46,589 nt of DNA from Bordetella parapertussis (GTDB lineage: Bacteria > Pseudomonadota > Gammaproteobacteria > Burkholderiales > Burkholderiaceae_C), in the NCBI GenBank assembly GCA_945878355.1, contig CAMCTC010000033.1, positions 1 to 46,589 on the forward strand, in the 5' to 3' direction. The first letter of the stretch is position 1. Every line of letters starts with the position of its first letter. Shown in pieces: positions 20,726-29,121 of this stretch. The notes under the pieces are model-generated. The model was given only the letters and a program-made list of their open reading frames with translations. It did not search any database and had not been told where the DNA came from. The translations under genes and the position numbers were made by a program.

Positions 20726-21691
20726 TCAGGGCTGCGTCGTGAGGTGGCAGGCCGTGAAGTGGCCCGGCCCGGTCTGGCGCAGCAGCGGCACCTCGACCCG
20801 GCAGCGCGGCAGGGCATGCGGGCAACGGGTGTGGAAGCGGCAACCCGGGGGCGGGTCCAGCAGGCTGGGCACTTCGCCGCCGATCACCGGTCGCCGGATG
20901 CGGTCGGGGTCGGGTCTGGGCACCGCGTCGAGCAAGGCCTGGGTGTAGGGATGCTGCGGGTTGCGGTAGAGCGCGGCACGCGGCGCGACCTCGACCAGCG
21001 AACCTGCGTACATCACCGCGACCCGGTGCGCGACCGCTCGCACCACCGCCAGGTCGTGGGCGATGAACAGATAGCCCAGCCCTAGCCTGGCCTGCAGGTC
21101 CTGCAGCAGGTTGACGATCTGGGCCTGCATCGACACGTCGAGCGCCGAGACAGGTTCATCGCAGACCACGAAGTCGGGCTTGAGCGCCAGTGCACGCGCG
21201 ATCACGATGCGCTGGCGCTGGCCGCCGGAGAACTCGTGCGGAAAGCGCTCGGCGCTGTCCTTGGGCAGGCCGACCATCTCGAGCAACTCACGGATCCGCG
21301 CCTGGCGATCGGGCTGACCGCCAGCGATGTCCAGCGGCTCGGCGATCGACTCACCGACCCGCATGCGCGGGTTCAGCGCGGCCTGCGGGTCCTGGAAGAC
21401 GAATTGCAGCCTGGCCCGAACGGCGGCCAGGTTGGCCTTGCGATCTGCGCCGGTGATGTCTCGGCCGAACAGCTTGACGCTGCCGGCGGTCGGCTCTAGC
21501 AGCCCGACCAGGATGCGGCCGATGGTCGACTTGCCGGAACCTGATTCGCCGACCAGGCCCAGGGTCTCGCCTGGTGCGATGTCGAAGGACAGCTGCTTGA
21601 GCACCTGCATCATCACCGGTCGGCCCCCGGCTCTGCCGACCGGGAAGGCCATGTCCAGATCGCGGACCTCGACCAGCGGGGTGTCGGCCAT
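20726..21691 (-). CDS. Peptide ABC transporter ATPase, OppF/DppF type
   Basis: ATP-binding subunit of 321 residues. Walker A is [11 protein letters not shown], the Q-loop is [20 protein letters not shown], the ABC signature is [16 protein letters not shown] and Walker B is [14 protein letters not shown]. The C-terminal extension [17 protein letters not shown] is the cysteine motif of the oligopeptide subfamily (FeS-binding in some members). The start overlaps the stop codon of the other ATPase gene (TGATG). It is the last gene of the aminotransferase-ABC operon. It pairs with the OppD-type subunit to drive import. Confidence 0.95.
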   Translation of the reverse strand: MADTPLVEVRDLDMAFPVGRAGGRPVMMQVLKQLSFDIAPGETLGLVGESGSGKSTIGRILVGLLEPTAGSVKLFGRDITGADRKANLAAVRARLQFVFQDPQAALNPRMRVGESIAEPLDIAGGQPDRQARIRELLEMVGLPKDSAERFPHEFSGGQRQRIVIARALALKPDFVVCDEPVSALDVSMQAQIVNLLQDLQARLGLGYLFIAHDLAVVRAVAHRVAVMYAGSLVEVAPRAALYRNPQHPYTQALLDAVPRPDPDRIRRPVIGGEVPSLLDPPPGCRFHTRCPHALPRCRVEVPLLRQTGPGHFTACHLTTQP

Positions 21692-22680
21692 CAAACGCTC
21701 CCGCCGCTGCGCGGTGTGCAGCGCAGCCGGTGACCGTCGGCGATGCTCACCAGCGCAGGCGCTGCGGCGTGGCAACTGGCCTGGGCGTGGCAGCAGCGCG
21801 GGCCGAAGCGGCAGCCTGCGATCGGCTCGCTCGGGTCGGGGATGCGGCCCGGGATCGCCTGCAGGCGCAAAGGCTCGTCGTTCGGCCCGGCGTCAAGCGC
21901 CGGCATCGCCGCCATCAAACCCTCGGTGTAGGGGTGGCGCGGCGCGCGGAACAAGGTACCGACCGGCGCCTCCTCGACGATGCGGCCGGCGTACATCACG
22001 ATCACCCGGCGCGCGAACTCGGCGATCACCCCCAGGTCGTGCGAGATCAGCAGCACTGCCATGCCAAGCTCGGCGCGCAGTTCGCGCAGCAGCTCTAGCA
22101 CCTGGGCCTGGATCGTCACGTCGAGCGCGGTGGTCGGCTCGTCGGCGATCAGCAGCCGCGGCCGGCAGGCGATCGCGATCGCGATCATCACGCGCTGGCG
22201 CATCCCGCCCGACAGCCGGTGCGGGTACTCGTCGACCCGGCGCCTGGCGTCGGGGATTCGCACCAGGTCGAGCAACTCGATCGCGCGCTGGCGTGCCTGC
22301 GGCCGCGACAGGCCTTGGTGCAGCCTCAGCGTCTCAGAGATCTGGTCGCAGATCGTCAGCACCGGGTTCAGCGACGACATCGGGTCCTGGAACACCATCG
22401 CGATGTCGCGTCCACGGATGCGTCGCAGCTCGGCCTCTTCGGCCAGCAGCAAGTCCTGGCCGGCGTGGATGATGCGGCCGCTGACGATGCGTGAACTGCC
22501 TTTGGCGTGCAGCCGCAGCATTGACAGCGCGGTCACGCTCTTGCCACTGCCTGACTCGCCGACCATGCCCAGGCAGTCGCCCTCGGCGATGTCGAACGAG
22601 ACGTCCTCGATCGCGGTGATCCAGCCGCGGTCGGTTCGGAACTGGACCGTCAGGTCCTGGATCGAGACCAGCGCCGTCAT
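21691..22680 (-). CDS. Peptide ABC transporter ATPase, OppD/DppD type
   Basis: ATP-binding subunit of 329 residues. Motifs are [15 protein letters not shown] (Walker A), [40 protein letters not shown] (signature), [20 protein letters not shown] (Walker B) and the C-terminal [14 protein letters not shown] cysteine motif. The true start is at 22680 ([10 protein letters not shown]), overlapping the stop of the permease gene by four bases; the longer upstream frame is a shadow of the permease. Together with the OppF-type subunit it forms the heterodimeric motor of the importer. Confidence 0.95.
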   Translation of the reverse strand: MTALVSIQDLTVQFRTDRGWITAIEDVSFDIAEGDCLGMVGESGSGKSVTALSMLRLHAKGSSRIVSGRIIHAGQDLLLAEEAELRRIRGRDIAMVFQDPMSSLNPVLTICDQISETLRLHQGLSRPQARQRAIELLDLVRIPDARRRVDEYPHRLSGGMRQRVMIAIAIACRPRLLIADEPTTALDVTIQAQVLELLRELRAELGMAVLLISHDLGVIAEFARRVIVMYAGRIVEEAPVGTLFRAPRHPYTEGLMAAMPALDAGPNDEPLRLQAIPGRIPDPSEPIAGCRFGPRCCHAQASCHAAAPALVSIADGHRLRCTPRSGGSV

Positions 22681-23564
22681 CCGACGCCTTTCAGCCGCGG
22701 GTCGAGCACGTCGCGCAAGCCGTCGCCGAGCAGGTTCAGGCCGAGCGCGGCCAGGCTGATGCCCAGACCCGGGAACAGCATCACCCACCAGGCTTGGGTC
22801 GCGTAGTCGCGCCCCTCGGCGATGATGTTGCCCCAGCTCGAGGTCGGCGGCTGCACGCCGACGCCGAGAAAGCTCAGCGCGGCCTCGGCCAGGATCGAGT
22901 AGGCGAAGACGAAGCTCATGTGCACCAGCAGCGGCCCGACGCTGTTGGGCAGGATGTGGCGCAGCATGATCCGCAGCTGGCTCGCGCCGGCGATTCGTGC
23001 GGCCTGCACGTAATCGAGCTCGCGCACCACCAGCGCGCTGGCGCGGACCAGGCGCACGCCCGCCGGCACATAAGCCACCGACAGCGCGATGATCACGCTT
23101 TCCATGCGGGGTCCGAGCGCAGCGGTGATGCCCAGCGCCAGCAGGATCGCCGGGAAGGACATCAGCGCGTCCATCAGCCGCATCACCAGCGCGTCGAGCG
23201 CGCGGAACTGCGCCGCCAGGATGCCGATCAGCGCGCCCAGAAACCCCGAGACGCAGGCCACCACCAGCCCGACCCACAGAGACACGCGTGCGCCGTACAG
23301 CACCCGGGTGAAGATGTCGCGGCCGAACATGTCGGTGCCGAACAGATAGGCTTGCGATGGTGGCTTGAAGCGGGCCCGCACCTTCATCGCCGACGGATCA
23401 AGCCCGCTGAGCAGCGGTGCGAAGACTGCGGCCAGCGCCAGCAGCAGCACGACCGCGAAGCCGATCTGGAACGAGCGGTGCGTGGCAAGCCGGCGCAGCA
23501 GCATGAAGCGTTGGCGCGGCGCGAGCGTGCCGCTGCTCGATGTCGCGACCATCGCTTCAGTCAT
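22677..23564 (-). CDS. Peptide ABC transporter permease, OppC/DppC type
   Basis: Inner-membrane permease of 295 residues with six predicted helices. The N-terminal OppC segment ([20 protein letters not shown]) and [20 protein letters not shown], the hallmark of DppC proteins, precede the EAA-like loop [20 protein letters not shown] contacting the ATPases. It overlaps the upstream permease by eight bases and the downstream ATPase by four, so the operon is tightly coupled. Confidence 0.95.
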   Translation of the reverse strand: MTEAMVATSSSGTLAPRQRFMLLRRLATHRSFQIGFAVVLLLALAAVFAPLLSGLDPSAMKVRARFKPPSQAYLFGTDMFGRDIFTRVLYGARVSLWVGLVVACVSGFLGALIGILAAQFRALDALVMRLMDALMSFPAILLALGITAALGPRMESVIIALSVAYVPAGVRLVRASALVVRELDYVQAARIAGASQLRIMLRHILPNSVGPLLVHMSFVFAYSILAEAALSFLGVGVQPPTSSWGNIIAEGRDYATQAWWVMLFPGLGISLAALGLNLLGDGLRDVLDPRLKGVG

Positions 23565-24501
23565 AGCGCACCCGCGGGTCGGCGTAGGTGTAAGCCAGGT
23601 CGACGGCCAGGTTGATCGCGACGAAGGTGAAGCCGTAGATCAGCATCACGCCCTGGACCAGCGGATAGTCGCGCGCCAGGATCGCCTGCACCACGAGGCG
23701 GCCGATCCCGGGCAGCGCGAAGACCTGCTCGAGCACCACCGAACCGCCGATCGCCGCCGACAGCAGGATGCCGGTGGCGGTGATCACCAGGATCAGCGCG
23801 TTGCGAAACGCATGCTTGCCGACGGTGACCCACTCGCTCAACCCCTTGGCGCGGGCGGTGCGTATGAAGTCCTGGCTCAGCACGTCGAGCATCGCCGACC
23901 GCGTCATCCGGGCGAGAAAACCGATCTGGAACAGCGACAGGATGCCCGCCGGCAGCACCAGCGATTGCAGCCACATTGCAGGGTCTTGCAGCAGCGGCAC
24001 ATAGCCGCTGGACGGGAACCAGCCCAGGATCACGCAAAACAGGATCACCGCCAGGATCGCGATCCAGAAAGCTGGGATCGACACGCCGATCAGCGCCACT
24101 GACATCACCAGCGAATCGACCCAGGTCTGGCGGTGGTAAGCGGCGATCGCGCCGATCGCGATGCCGACCGGCAAGGTGATGGCCAGCGACAGCCCGGTCA
24201 GCGACAGCGTGACCGGCAAGCGCTCGGCCACTGCTGACAGCACGGTCTGGTTGAGCACCAGCGAAGAGCCGAAATCGCCCTGCGCCAGGTGGCCCAGCCA
24301 CAGCCCGAGCTGGGCCAGCACCGGCCGGTCCAGACCCAGGCTGCGGCGTACCGCGGCGATCGCCTCGGGGCTGGCCTGCTCGCCCGCGATCACGACCGCC
24401 GGGTCGCCCGGCAGCAGCAGCATCAGCAGAAAGGCCAGCACCGACACCAGCAGCACCACCGGCACGGCTTGCGCGATCTTGTAGGCGATCAGGCGGTTCA
24501 C
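23557..24501 (-). CDS. Peptide ABC transporter permease, OppB/DppB type
   Basis: Inner-membrane permease of 314 residues. It starts [20 protein letters not shown] and has [40 protein letters not shown], the EAA-type loop [20 protein letters not shown] and the conserved [20 protein letters not shown] near the C terminus, all typical of DppB. It is the first membrane gene after the binding protein (61-base gap) and overlaps the OppC-type gene. Substrates of this class are peptides, opines, glutathione or nickel complexes. Confidence 0.95.
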   Translation of the reverse strand: MNRLIAYKIAQAVPVVLLVSVLAFLLMLLLPGDPAVVIAGEQASPEAIAAVRRSLGLDRPVLAQLGLWLGHLAQGDFGSSLVLNQTVLSAVAERLPVTLSLTGLSLAITLPVGIAIGAIAAYHRQTWVDSLVMSVALIGVSIPAFWIAILAVILFCVILGWFPSSGYVPLLQDPAMWLQSLVLPAGILSLFQIGFLARMTRSAMLDVLSQDFIRTARAKGLSEWVTVGKHAFRNALILVITATGILLSAAIGGSVVLEQVFALPGIGRLVVQAILARDYPLVQGVMLIYGFTFVAINLAVDLAYTYADPRVRYD

Positions 24502-24562
24502 GGCGAGCTCATCTGCGGCGCGGGCAGGGTCATGCGCTGGCCAGGGTTTGCAACCGGGTCAT

Positions 24563-26122
24563 TCACTCGAGGTGGAGGTCCCAGAGCTGCAGGATGCCGG
24601 CGTAGTCGGACTGGCCTTTGAGCCGCTTGGCATAGCCTGTCAACCGACCCGAGTCGGCGATCTTGATCATGTAGGCATTGCCCAGCACCTGCTGCTGGAT
24701 CTTGAGCCAGGCGCCGCGTCGCTTCTCGAGATCGGGCTCGGCAAAGAAGCTCTTGTAGGCGGCGTCGAGCGCGTCGTTGCCCTTGATGCTGGGGAAGGCA
24801 TAGACCAGCGGGCGCCACTGCTGCGGCCCGAGGATGTGGTCGGGGCCGAACAGCGTGGTCGACAGGTTCCACTCGCCCGTGCCTTGCTGCATATGGGCCG
24901 CGTTGGTGGTCCAGTCGACGACTTTGACCTCGATGTTGAAGCCGGCCTCCTTGAGCTGCTCGGCGACCACCAGCATCGTGGTGCGCATCCACTGGTAGTT
25001 GCTGTTGGTCTCGATGATGATCTTCTCATTCTTGTAGCCGGCTTTCTTGGCCAGCTCCTTGGCCTTGGCGGGGTTCTTCTGGTCGTACCAGGGCGTGGGC
25101 GCGCTGTTGCCCAGGTAGTACGGCGTGTTCGGGAAGGACATCCAGGGGTTGGGCTTGTTGATGCCGCCAGTGGCCTCGGTGATCTCGCCGATGTTGATCG
25201 CTGCGGCGATGGCCTGGCGGATGCCGACGTTGGCGGTGGCGCCGAACTGCGAATTGACGATCACATAGCTGCCGCCGACCGGGAACACTTCGCGGATCGC
25301 CAGCGTGTTCTTTTCCTCGATGCGTGCGCGCAGCTCGCTGGGGATGCTGCCCGCGAGATGGGCCTCGCCGGTCTGCAGCGCGGCGATGCGCGTCGTCGCT
25401 TCGGGCATGAAACGGAATCGCACCGCGTCCAGGTGCACGGTCTTGCGCCCGGCGTAACCGTCGCGTCCGGCAGCGCTGGTGTCGGCGACATAGCCGTCGA
25501 AGCGCTTGATCACCAGGTGGCTGTCCTTGACCCATTCGCCCAGCGAATAAGGCCCGGTACCGACCACGTCGATGCCGCGCGCGGGTTTGTCCTTTTGCGC
25601 AGCGGGCAGGATCATCAGCGGGAAGATCGGCGACTTCAGCACGTCGAGCAGCACGACGTTGGGCTCTTTGAGCCGGATGATGAAGGTCTGCGGGTCGGGC
25701 GTGTCGTAGCGTTCGACCCCCGACAGGTTGCTGGCATTCGGGCTGACGCGCTGGTAGCGCTCAAACGATGCCCGCACATCGGCCGAGGTCAGCTCGTCGC
25801 CGTTGTGGAACTTCACGCCGCGGCGCAGCGTGAACGAGTAGGTCTTGGCGTCGGCCGAGGCCGTGGCCTTGCTCGCGAGCATTGGCTTGGTCGCGTTCTG
25901 GTTGTCCAGCGCGACCAGCCCTTCGAAGACGTTGTGGATGACCTCGAGTTCGACCGCGCTCGACGAGACATGCGGGTCTAGCGTGCCGGGCCCTGAGACC
26001 GAGGCATAGACCAGCGTGCCGCCCTTTTTGGGCTGTGCCTGTGCGGGGCCAGCGGCCCACAGCGCCGCAGCGACCAGACCGATCGCGCCAGCGCGCCACG
26101 ACAGCCATGTTTGATTGCTCAT
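24563..26122 (-). CDS. Peptide ABC transporter substrate-binding protein (SBP family 5)
   Basis: Periplasmic binding protein of 519 residues, cluster C (DppA/OppA). A Sec signal (WRAGAIGLVAAALWAAGPAQ, cut before AQPKKGG) is not followed by a lipobox Cys, so the protein should be soluble. GGTLVYASVSGPGTLDPHVS, VFEGLVALD, YSFTLRRGVKFHNGDELTSA and VVGTGPYSLGEWVKDSHLVI are the standard family blocks. It sits between the aminotransferase (84 bases upstream) and the permeases. The ligand cannot be read directly; the acylase and aminotransferase context favours an N-acyl amino acid or modified peptide. Confidence 0.94.
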   Translation of the reverse strand: MSNQTWLSWRAGAIGLVAAALWAAGPAQAQPKKGGTLVYASVSGPGTLDPHVSSSAVELEVIHNVFEGLVALDNQNATKPMLASKATASADAKTYSFTLRRGVKFHNGDELTSADVRASFERYQRVSPNASNLSGVERYDTPDPQTFIIRLKEPNVVLLDVLKSPIFPLMILPAAQKDKPARGIDVVGTGPYSLGEWVKDSHLVIKRFDGYVADTSAAGRDGYAGRKTVHLDAVRFRFMPEATTRIAALQTGEAHLAGSIPSELRARIEEKNTLAIREVFPVGGSYVIVNSQFGATANVGIRQAIAAAINIGEITEATGGINKPNPWMSFPNTPYYLGNSAPTPWYDQKNPAKAKELAKKAGYKNEKIIIETNSNYQWMRTTMLVVAEQLKEAGFNIEVKVVDWTTNAAHMQQGTGEWNLSTTLFGPDHILGPQQWRPLVYAFPSIKGNDALDAAYKSFFAEPDLEKRRGAWLKIQQQVLGNAYMIKIADSGRLTGYAKRLKGQSDYAGILQLWDLHLE

Positions 26123-26205
26123 CCGGGTCTCCTTGGGGAAAAAGCACCGGCTTGATGCCGGTTGTCAAAAGATTCGTCGTCTGGCCTGCAGCGCCAGGCG
26201 CTGCT

Positions 26206-27435
26206 TCAACGGCCGCTGGCCAGCACCTCGAAGGCCTGTGCCGTGGCTTGCAGCGCCTCGTCGATGTCGGCGTCGCTGTGCGCCATCGACAGGAACATGT
26301 TGTGCCGCGGGTGCAGGTAGACGCCGCGCTTGAGCGCTTCCTGGCAGAAGCGGTAGCCCTTGGTGCAATCTGGGTCGTCGTCGAACAGCAGCGTGGGCAT
26401 CTGCGGCGGGCCGCTCTGGCGGATGCCCAGGCCCACGGCGGCTGCCTGCGCGGCCAGGCCGTCGCGCAAGCGCTGACCGGCGGCTCGCATCCGCGCCGGG
26501 CCGTCGCCTTGTTCCAGCGCGTCCAGCGTCGCCAGCGCTGCGGCCATCGGCACTGCGCCGCACCAGAACGAGCCGGTGACGAACAGCTTGGCTGCGGCGT
26601 CGCGGTAGCGCTCGTTGCCGGTCACCGCGGCGAGCGCGTGGCCGTTGGCGATGGCCTTGCTCCAGGCGCTGAGGTCGGGCTGCACACCGACCAGGTCCCA
26701 GCTGCCGTGCAGCGTCAAGCGAAAGCCCGCCCGCACGTCGTCGAGGATCAGCGCCGCATCGGCGGCGTCGCACAGTTCCCTGGCGCGGCGCGCGAACGCC
26801 GCATCGGGCAGTTCCTGGTCCAGCCCGTAGTCGTGGCGAAAAGCCGACGCGACGATGCCGGCGAGGTCGCTGCCTGCCTCATCGACCGCCGCTTCCAGGC
26901 TGGCGATGTCGTTGTAGCGGTAGCTGATCAGGTGGGCGCGGTCCTCGACGGTGACGCCCAGCGGATGCGGCGAACACCAAGGCAGCGCACCGTGGTAAGC
27001 GCCCTTGGCGACCAGGATCTTGCGTTTGCCGGTCGCCGCGCGCGCCAGCGTCACGCAAGTCGTCGTCGCGTCGCTGCCGTTCTTGGAAAACATCGCCCAG
27101 TCGGCGTGGGTCACCAGGCCGACCAGGCGCTCGGCGAGCTCGACCATGCGCTCGGTCGGGCCGTTCAGGCAGTCGCCGGCGGCCATCTGCCGGTTCACCG
27201 CCTCGGTGACGCCGGGGTGTTGGTGGCCCAGCACGATCGGGCCCCAGCTGCACATGAAGTCGATGTAGCGCCGGCCGTTGGCGTCCCACAGGTGGCAGCC
27301 CTGGCCGCGGTCAAAGAACTGCGGGTAATCGGGCGGCAGGCCTTCGGCGCGCATATGGCCGTACATGCCGCCTGGCACGACGCGCTGGGCGCGCGCTCGC
27401 AACTGCTGATCGGGTGTGTCGGTACGGGCATTCAT
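26206..27435 (-). CDS. Class III (PLP) aminotransferase, glutamate-1-semialdehyde aminomutase-like
   Basis: Aminotransferase of 409 residues. GANGRRYIDFMCSWGPIVLG is matched with DANGRRYIDF here; FSKNGSDATTTCVTLARAAT binds the PLP phosphate; ALILDDVRAGFRL holds the Asp that contacts the pyridine nitrogen; and DLSAWSKAIANGHALAAVTG contains the Schiff-base Lys. The protein resembles the HemL-like group, but a housekeeping hemL would not usually head a peptide-transport operon. It is first in that operon, and the AT-rich 12-mer at 27464-27475 lies about 30 bases before its start. A role in deaminating the amine or amino acid released from the imported compound is inferred. Confidence 0.92.
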   Translation of the reverse strand: MNARTDTPDQQLRARAQRVVPGGMYGHMRAEGLPPDYPQFFDRGQGCHLWDANGRRYIDFMCSWGPIVLGHQHPGVTEAVNRQMAAGDCLNGPTERMVELAERLVGLVTHADWAMFSKNGSDATTTCVTLARAATGKRKILVAKGAYHGALPWCSPHPLGVTVEDRAHLISYRYNDIASLEAAVDEAGSDLAGIVASAFRHDYGLDQELPDAAFARRARELCDAADAALILDDVRAGFRLTLHGSWDLVGVQPDLSAWSKAIANGHALAAVTGNERYRDAAAKLFVTGSFWCGAVPMAAALATLDALEQGDGPARMRAAGQRLRDGLAAQAAAVGLGIRQSGPPQMPTLLFDDDPDCTKGYRFCQEALKRGVYLHPRHNMFLSMAHSDADIDEALQATAQAFEVLASGR

Positions 27436-27463
27436 CGCGCCACCTGTTCATCCATGTTCGGCA

Positions 27464-27475
27464 TACATGATATAT
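27464..27475. promoter_or_regulatory. Candidate GntR operator, site 1
   Basis: TACATGATATAT stands out in a GC-rich intergenic region just upstream of the aminotransferase gene. It matches TATATCCTATAT at 36791-36802 in 9 of 12 positions (TAYATNNTATAT), and both contain an ATAT-N3-ATAT-like dyad. The regulator proposed is the GntR protein at 33640-34425. Confidence 0.45.
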
Positions 27476-27479
27476 CCGC

Positions 27480-27626
27480 TCAGCGCTGTGTCGGCTTGAT
27501 CCGGCCAGCGCGAGGAGCCTTCCGGTTTCCGGCGTGGACACGGCCAGAGCTTTCGTGGTTGCCGATCGCGTACAGGATAGGCACCGGCCAGTCACCCAAG
27601 GCATCGAAGACACCAAGGCCGATGTC
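27480..27626 (-). pseudogene. Unassigned C-terminal coding remnant
   Basis: The minus strand is open for 48 codons ending at a TGA at 27480-27482. It reads DIGLGVFDALGDWPVPILYA then IGNHESSGRV and ends RIKPTQR. The composition is protein-like in the first half, but no start codon suits it and it begins at the broken end of the SDR fragment. GNHE recalls metallophosphoesterases but is not enough for an assignment. Probably the tail of a gene lost by rearrangement. Confidence 0.3.
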
Positions 27627-27711
27627 GAGCCGCGCCCGTGCCGGGGCCGACGCCGGTGATCACGGCCATCAGCTTGCCACCGGCACCGGGCTGGTGGGGC
27701 GCCGCACTCAT
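27592..27711 (-). pseudogene. Truncated short-chain dehydrogenase, N-terminal fragment
   Basis: The ATG at 27711 overlaps the isomerase stop codon (ATGA), as a normal downstream operon gene would. The fragment reads KLMAVITGVGPGTGAA, the first beta strand and glycine-rich nucleotide loop of an SDR, and then breaks into an unrelated sequence (RHRPWCLRCLG) and a stop after 39 codons. The rest of the SDR is not in the window. The break marks a rearrangement junction near 27630. Confidence 0.6.
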
Positions 27712-28325
27712 GCCGACGCCAACCGCACGATCTCGTCTTCCACGTCCCGCAACCGGTCCTTGCCGAACCACAGCTCGCGGCCGATCAGGAAGCTGGGCGA
27801 GCCGAAGGCGCCCTGGTCGTGCGCCGACTGGGTGTTGGCCAGCAGCATGGCCTTGACCTCCGGGTCCTGCGACAAGGCCAGGATCGCCTGGCTGTCCAGG
27901 CCACCGGCGTCGAGTGTGGCGGTGATGGTGGGCAGGTCGTCCATGTTCTTGCCGTCCTCCCACATCGCCGCATACACCACGTTGACGTAGGTCGGCAGGC
28001 AGCCCAGCTTCTGGGCGGCACAGGCGCCGCGCATGATCTTCAGCGTGTTGACCGGAAAGTACGGGTTGAAGCGGTAATTGGACAAGCCGTGCCGGGCGAC
28101 GAAGCGGGTGATCTCCAGCCGGTCGTAGGCCTGCTTGTTGGGGATGCCGGCAAACGCCTCGCCGGGCGACCGGTTGTTGGCCAGCTTGAACAGCCCGCCC
28201 AGCAGGATCGGCACGTGGTCGAACACCGCGCCGGTGCGCGCGGCGATCGCCGGGATCACCTCGTGGCAGAGGTAGGCATTGGGGCTGCCGAAGTCGAACA
28301 GGAACTGGACATGGACGGGATTCAT
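27708..28325 (-). CDS. DsbA-family 2-hydroxychromene-2-carboxylate isomerase-like protein
   Basis: Thioredoxin-fold protein of 205 residues in the HCCA isomerase / kappa-class GST group. It opens MNPVHVQFLFDFGSPNAYLC with the Ser/Tyr pair of the glutathione site and has GAFGSPSFLIGRELWFGKDR, the cis-Pro loop, near the C terminus; there is no CxxC. Such enzymes isomerise ring-opened or cis-trans aromatic intermediates with glutathione. The start at 28325 has a GGAG-type site (CTGGAGTACCCCG) upstream. It lies 52 bases after the SDR and overlaps the truncated SDR by four bases. The exact reaction is unknown. Confidence 0.9.
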   Translation of the reverse strand: MNPVHVQFLFDFGSPNAYLCHEVIPAIAARTGAVFDHVPILLGGLFKLANNRSPGEAFAGIPNKQAYDRLEITRFVARHGLSNYRFNPYFPVNTLKIMRGACAAQKLGCLPTYVNVVYAAMWEDGKNMDDLPTITATLDAGGLDSQAILALSQDPEVKAMLLANTQSAHDQGAFGSPSFLIGRELWFGKDRLRDVEDEIVRLASA

Positions 28326-28377
28326 CGGGGTACTCCAGGCGGTATCAATTGGATGGGGCGGGCTGGATGGGCGTTGT

Positions 28378-29121
28378 TCACCAGGTCTCCATCCAGGGCC
28401 GCAGCTCGGTCTCGTGCGACCAGGCGTCGCGAGGCTGCCGGTGGATCTGCCAATAGGCATCGGCGATGCTGTCGGGGCTCAGGATGCCCTGCCGGTCCTT
28501 CTTGGCGTAGCTCTCGGGGAAGTTGGTGCTGATCCACTCGGTGTCGATCGAACCGTCGATCACGGTGTGGGCGACGTGGATGTTCTTCGGCCACAGCTCG
28601 CGCGCCATGCTCTGCGCCAGCGCCCGCAGCGCATGTTTGGCGCCGGCAAAGGCTGCAAAACCTTCGCGCCCGCGCACGCTGGCGGTAGCGCCGGTGAAGA
28701 TGATGGTGCCGTGGCCGCGTGGCAGCATCACCTTGGCCGCCTCGCGACCCATCAGGAAGCCGCTGAAGCAGGCCATCTCCCACACCTTCTGGTAGACGCG
28801 GGCGGTGGTCTCGGTGATGCCGAAGCGCACGTTGGCGCCGATGTTGAACACCGCCACCTCGATCGGCGCAATGTCGCGCTCGATCGTCTCGACCAGCGAC
28901 ACCATCGCGTCTTCCTTGCGGGCGTCGCTGCCGAAGGCATGGGCCTCGCCACCGTCGGCGCGGATCTGCGCGACCAGCGGCTGCAGCTTGTCGGCCGTGC
29001 GGCGGGTGACGCAGGCGATGTAGCCCTCGCGCGCAAAGCGACGGGCGATGGCGCCGCCGGTGGCGTCGCCGGCACCGATGACGAGAATGGCTTTTCGTTC
29101 GGACATGGGGGTTGCTTTCAT
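28378..29121 (-). CDS. SDR-family protein lacking the catalytic Tyr
   Basis: Rossmann-fold protein of 247 residues with the nucleotide loop VIGAGDATGGAIARRFAREG. Where classical SDRs have YxxxK it reads FAGAKHAL, so Tyr is Phe while Lys is kept, and the usual Ser position falls in FTGATASVRG and is not Ser. This matches a conserved SDR subgroup with FTGATAS and FAGAK blocks that I recall from many proteobacteria, so the loss is a family trait, not damage. The C terminus ends LRPWMETW. The start at 29121 overlaps the ligase stop (ATGA); ATG at 29106 is the alternative. It may be a reductase with another acid or a non-catalytic subunit. Confidence 0.9.
   Translation of the reverse strand: MKATPMSERKAILVIGAGDATGGAIARRFAREGYIACVTRRTADKLQPLVAQIRADGGEAHAFGSDARKEDAMVSLVETIERDIAPIEVAVFNIGANVRFGITETTARVYQKVWEMACFSGFLMGREAAKVMLPRGHGTIIFTGATASVRGREGFAAFAGAKHALRALAQSMARELWPKNIHVAHTVIDGSIDTEWISTNFPESYAKKDRQGILSPDSIADAYWQIHRQPRDAWSHETELRPWMETW

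Noticed and set aside
21691..23277. 528-codon version of the OppD-type ATPase
   Set aside because: The upstream third is out of frame with the OppC-type permease and not ATPase-like; the start at 22680 overlaps the permease stop normally.
24161..24621. Plus-strand frames inside the ABC permease and SBP genes
   Set aside because: Gln/Arg-rich antisense frames without family similarity.
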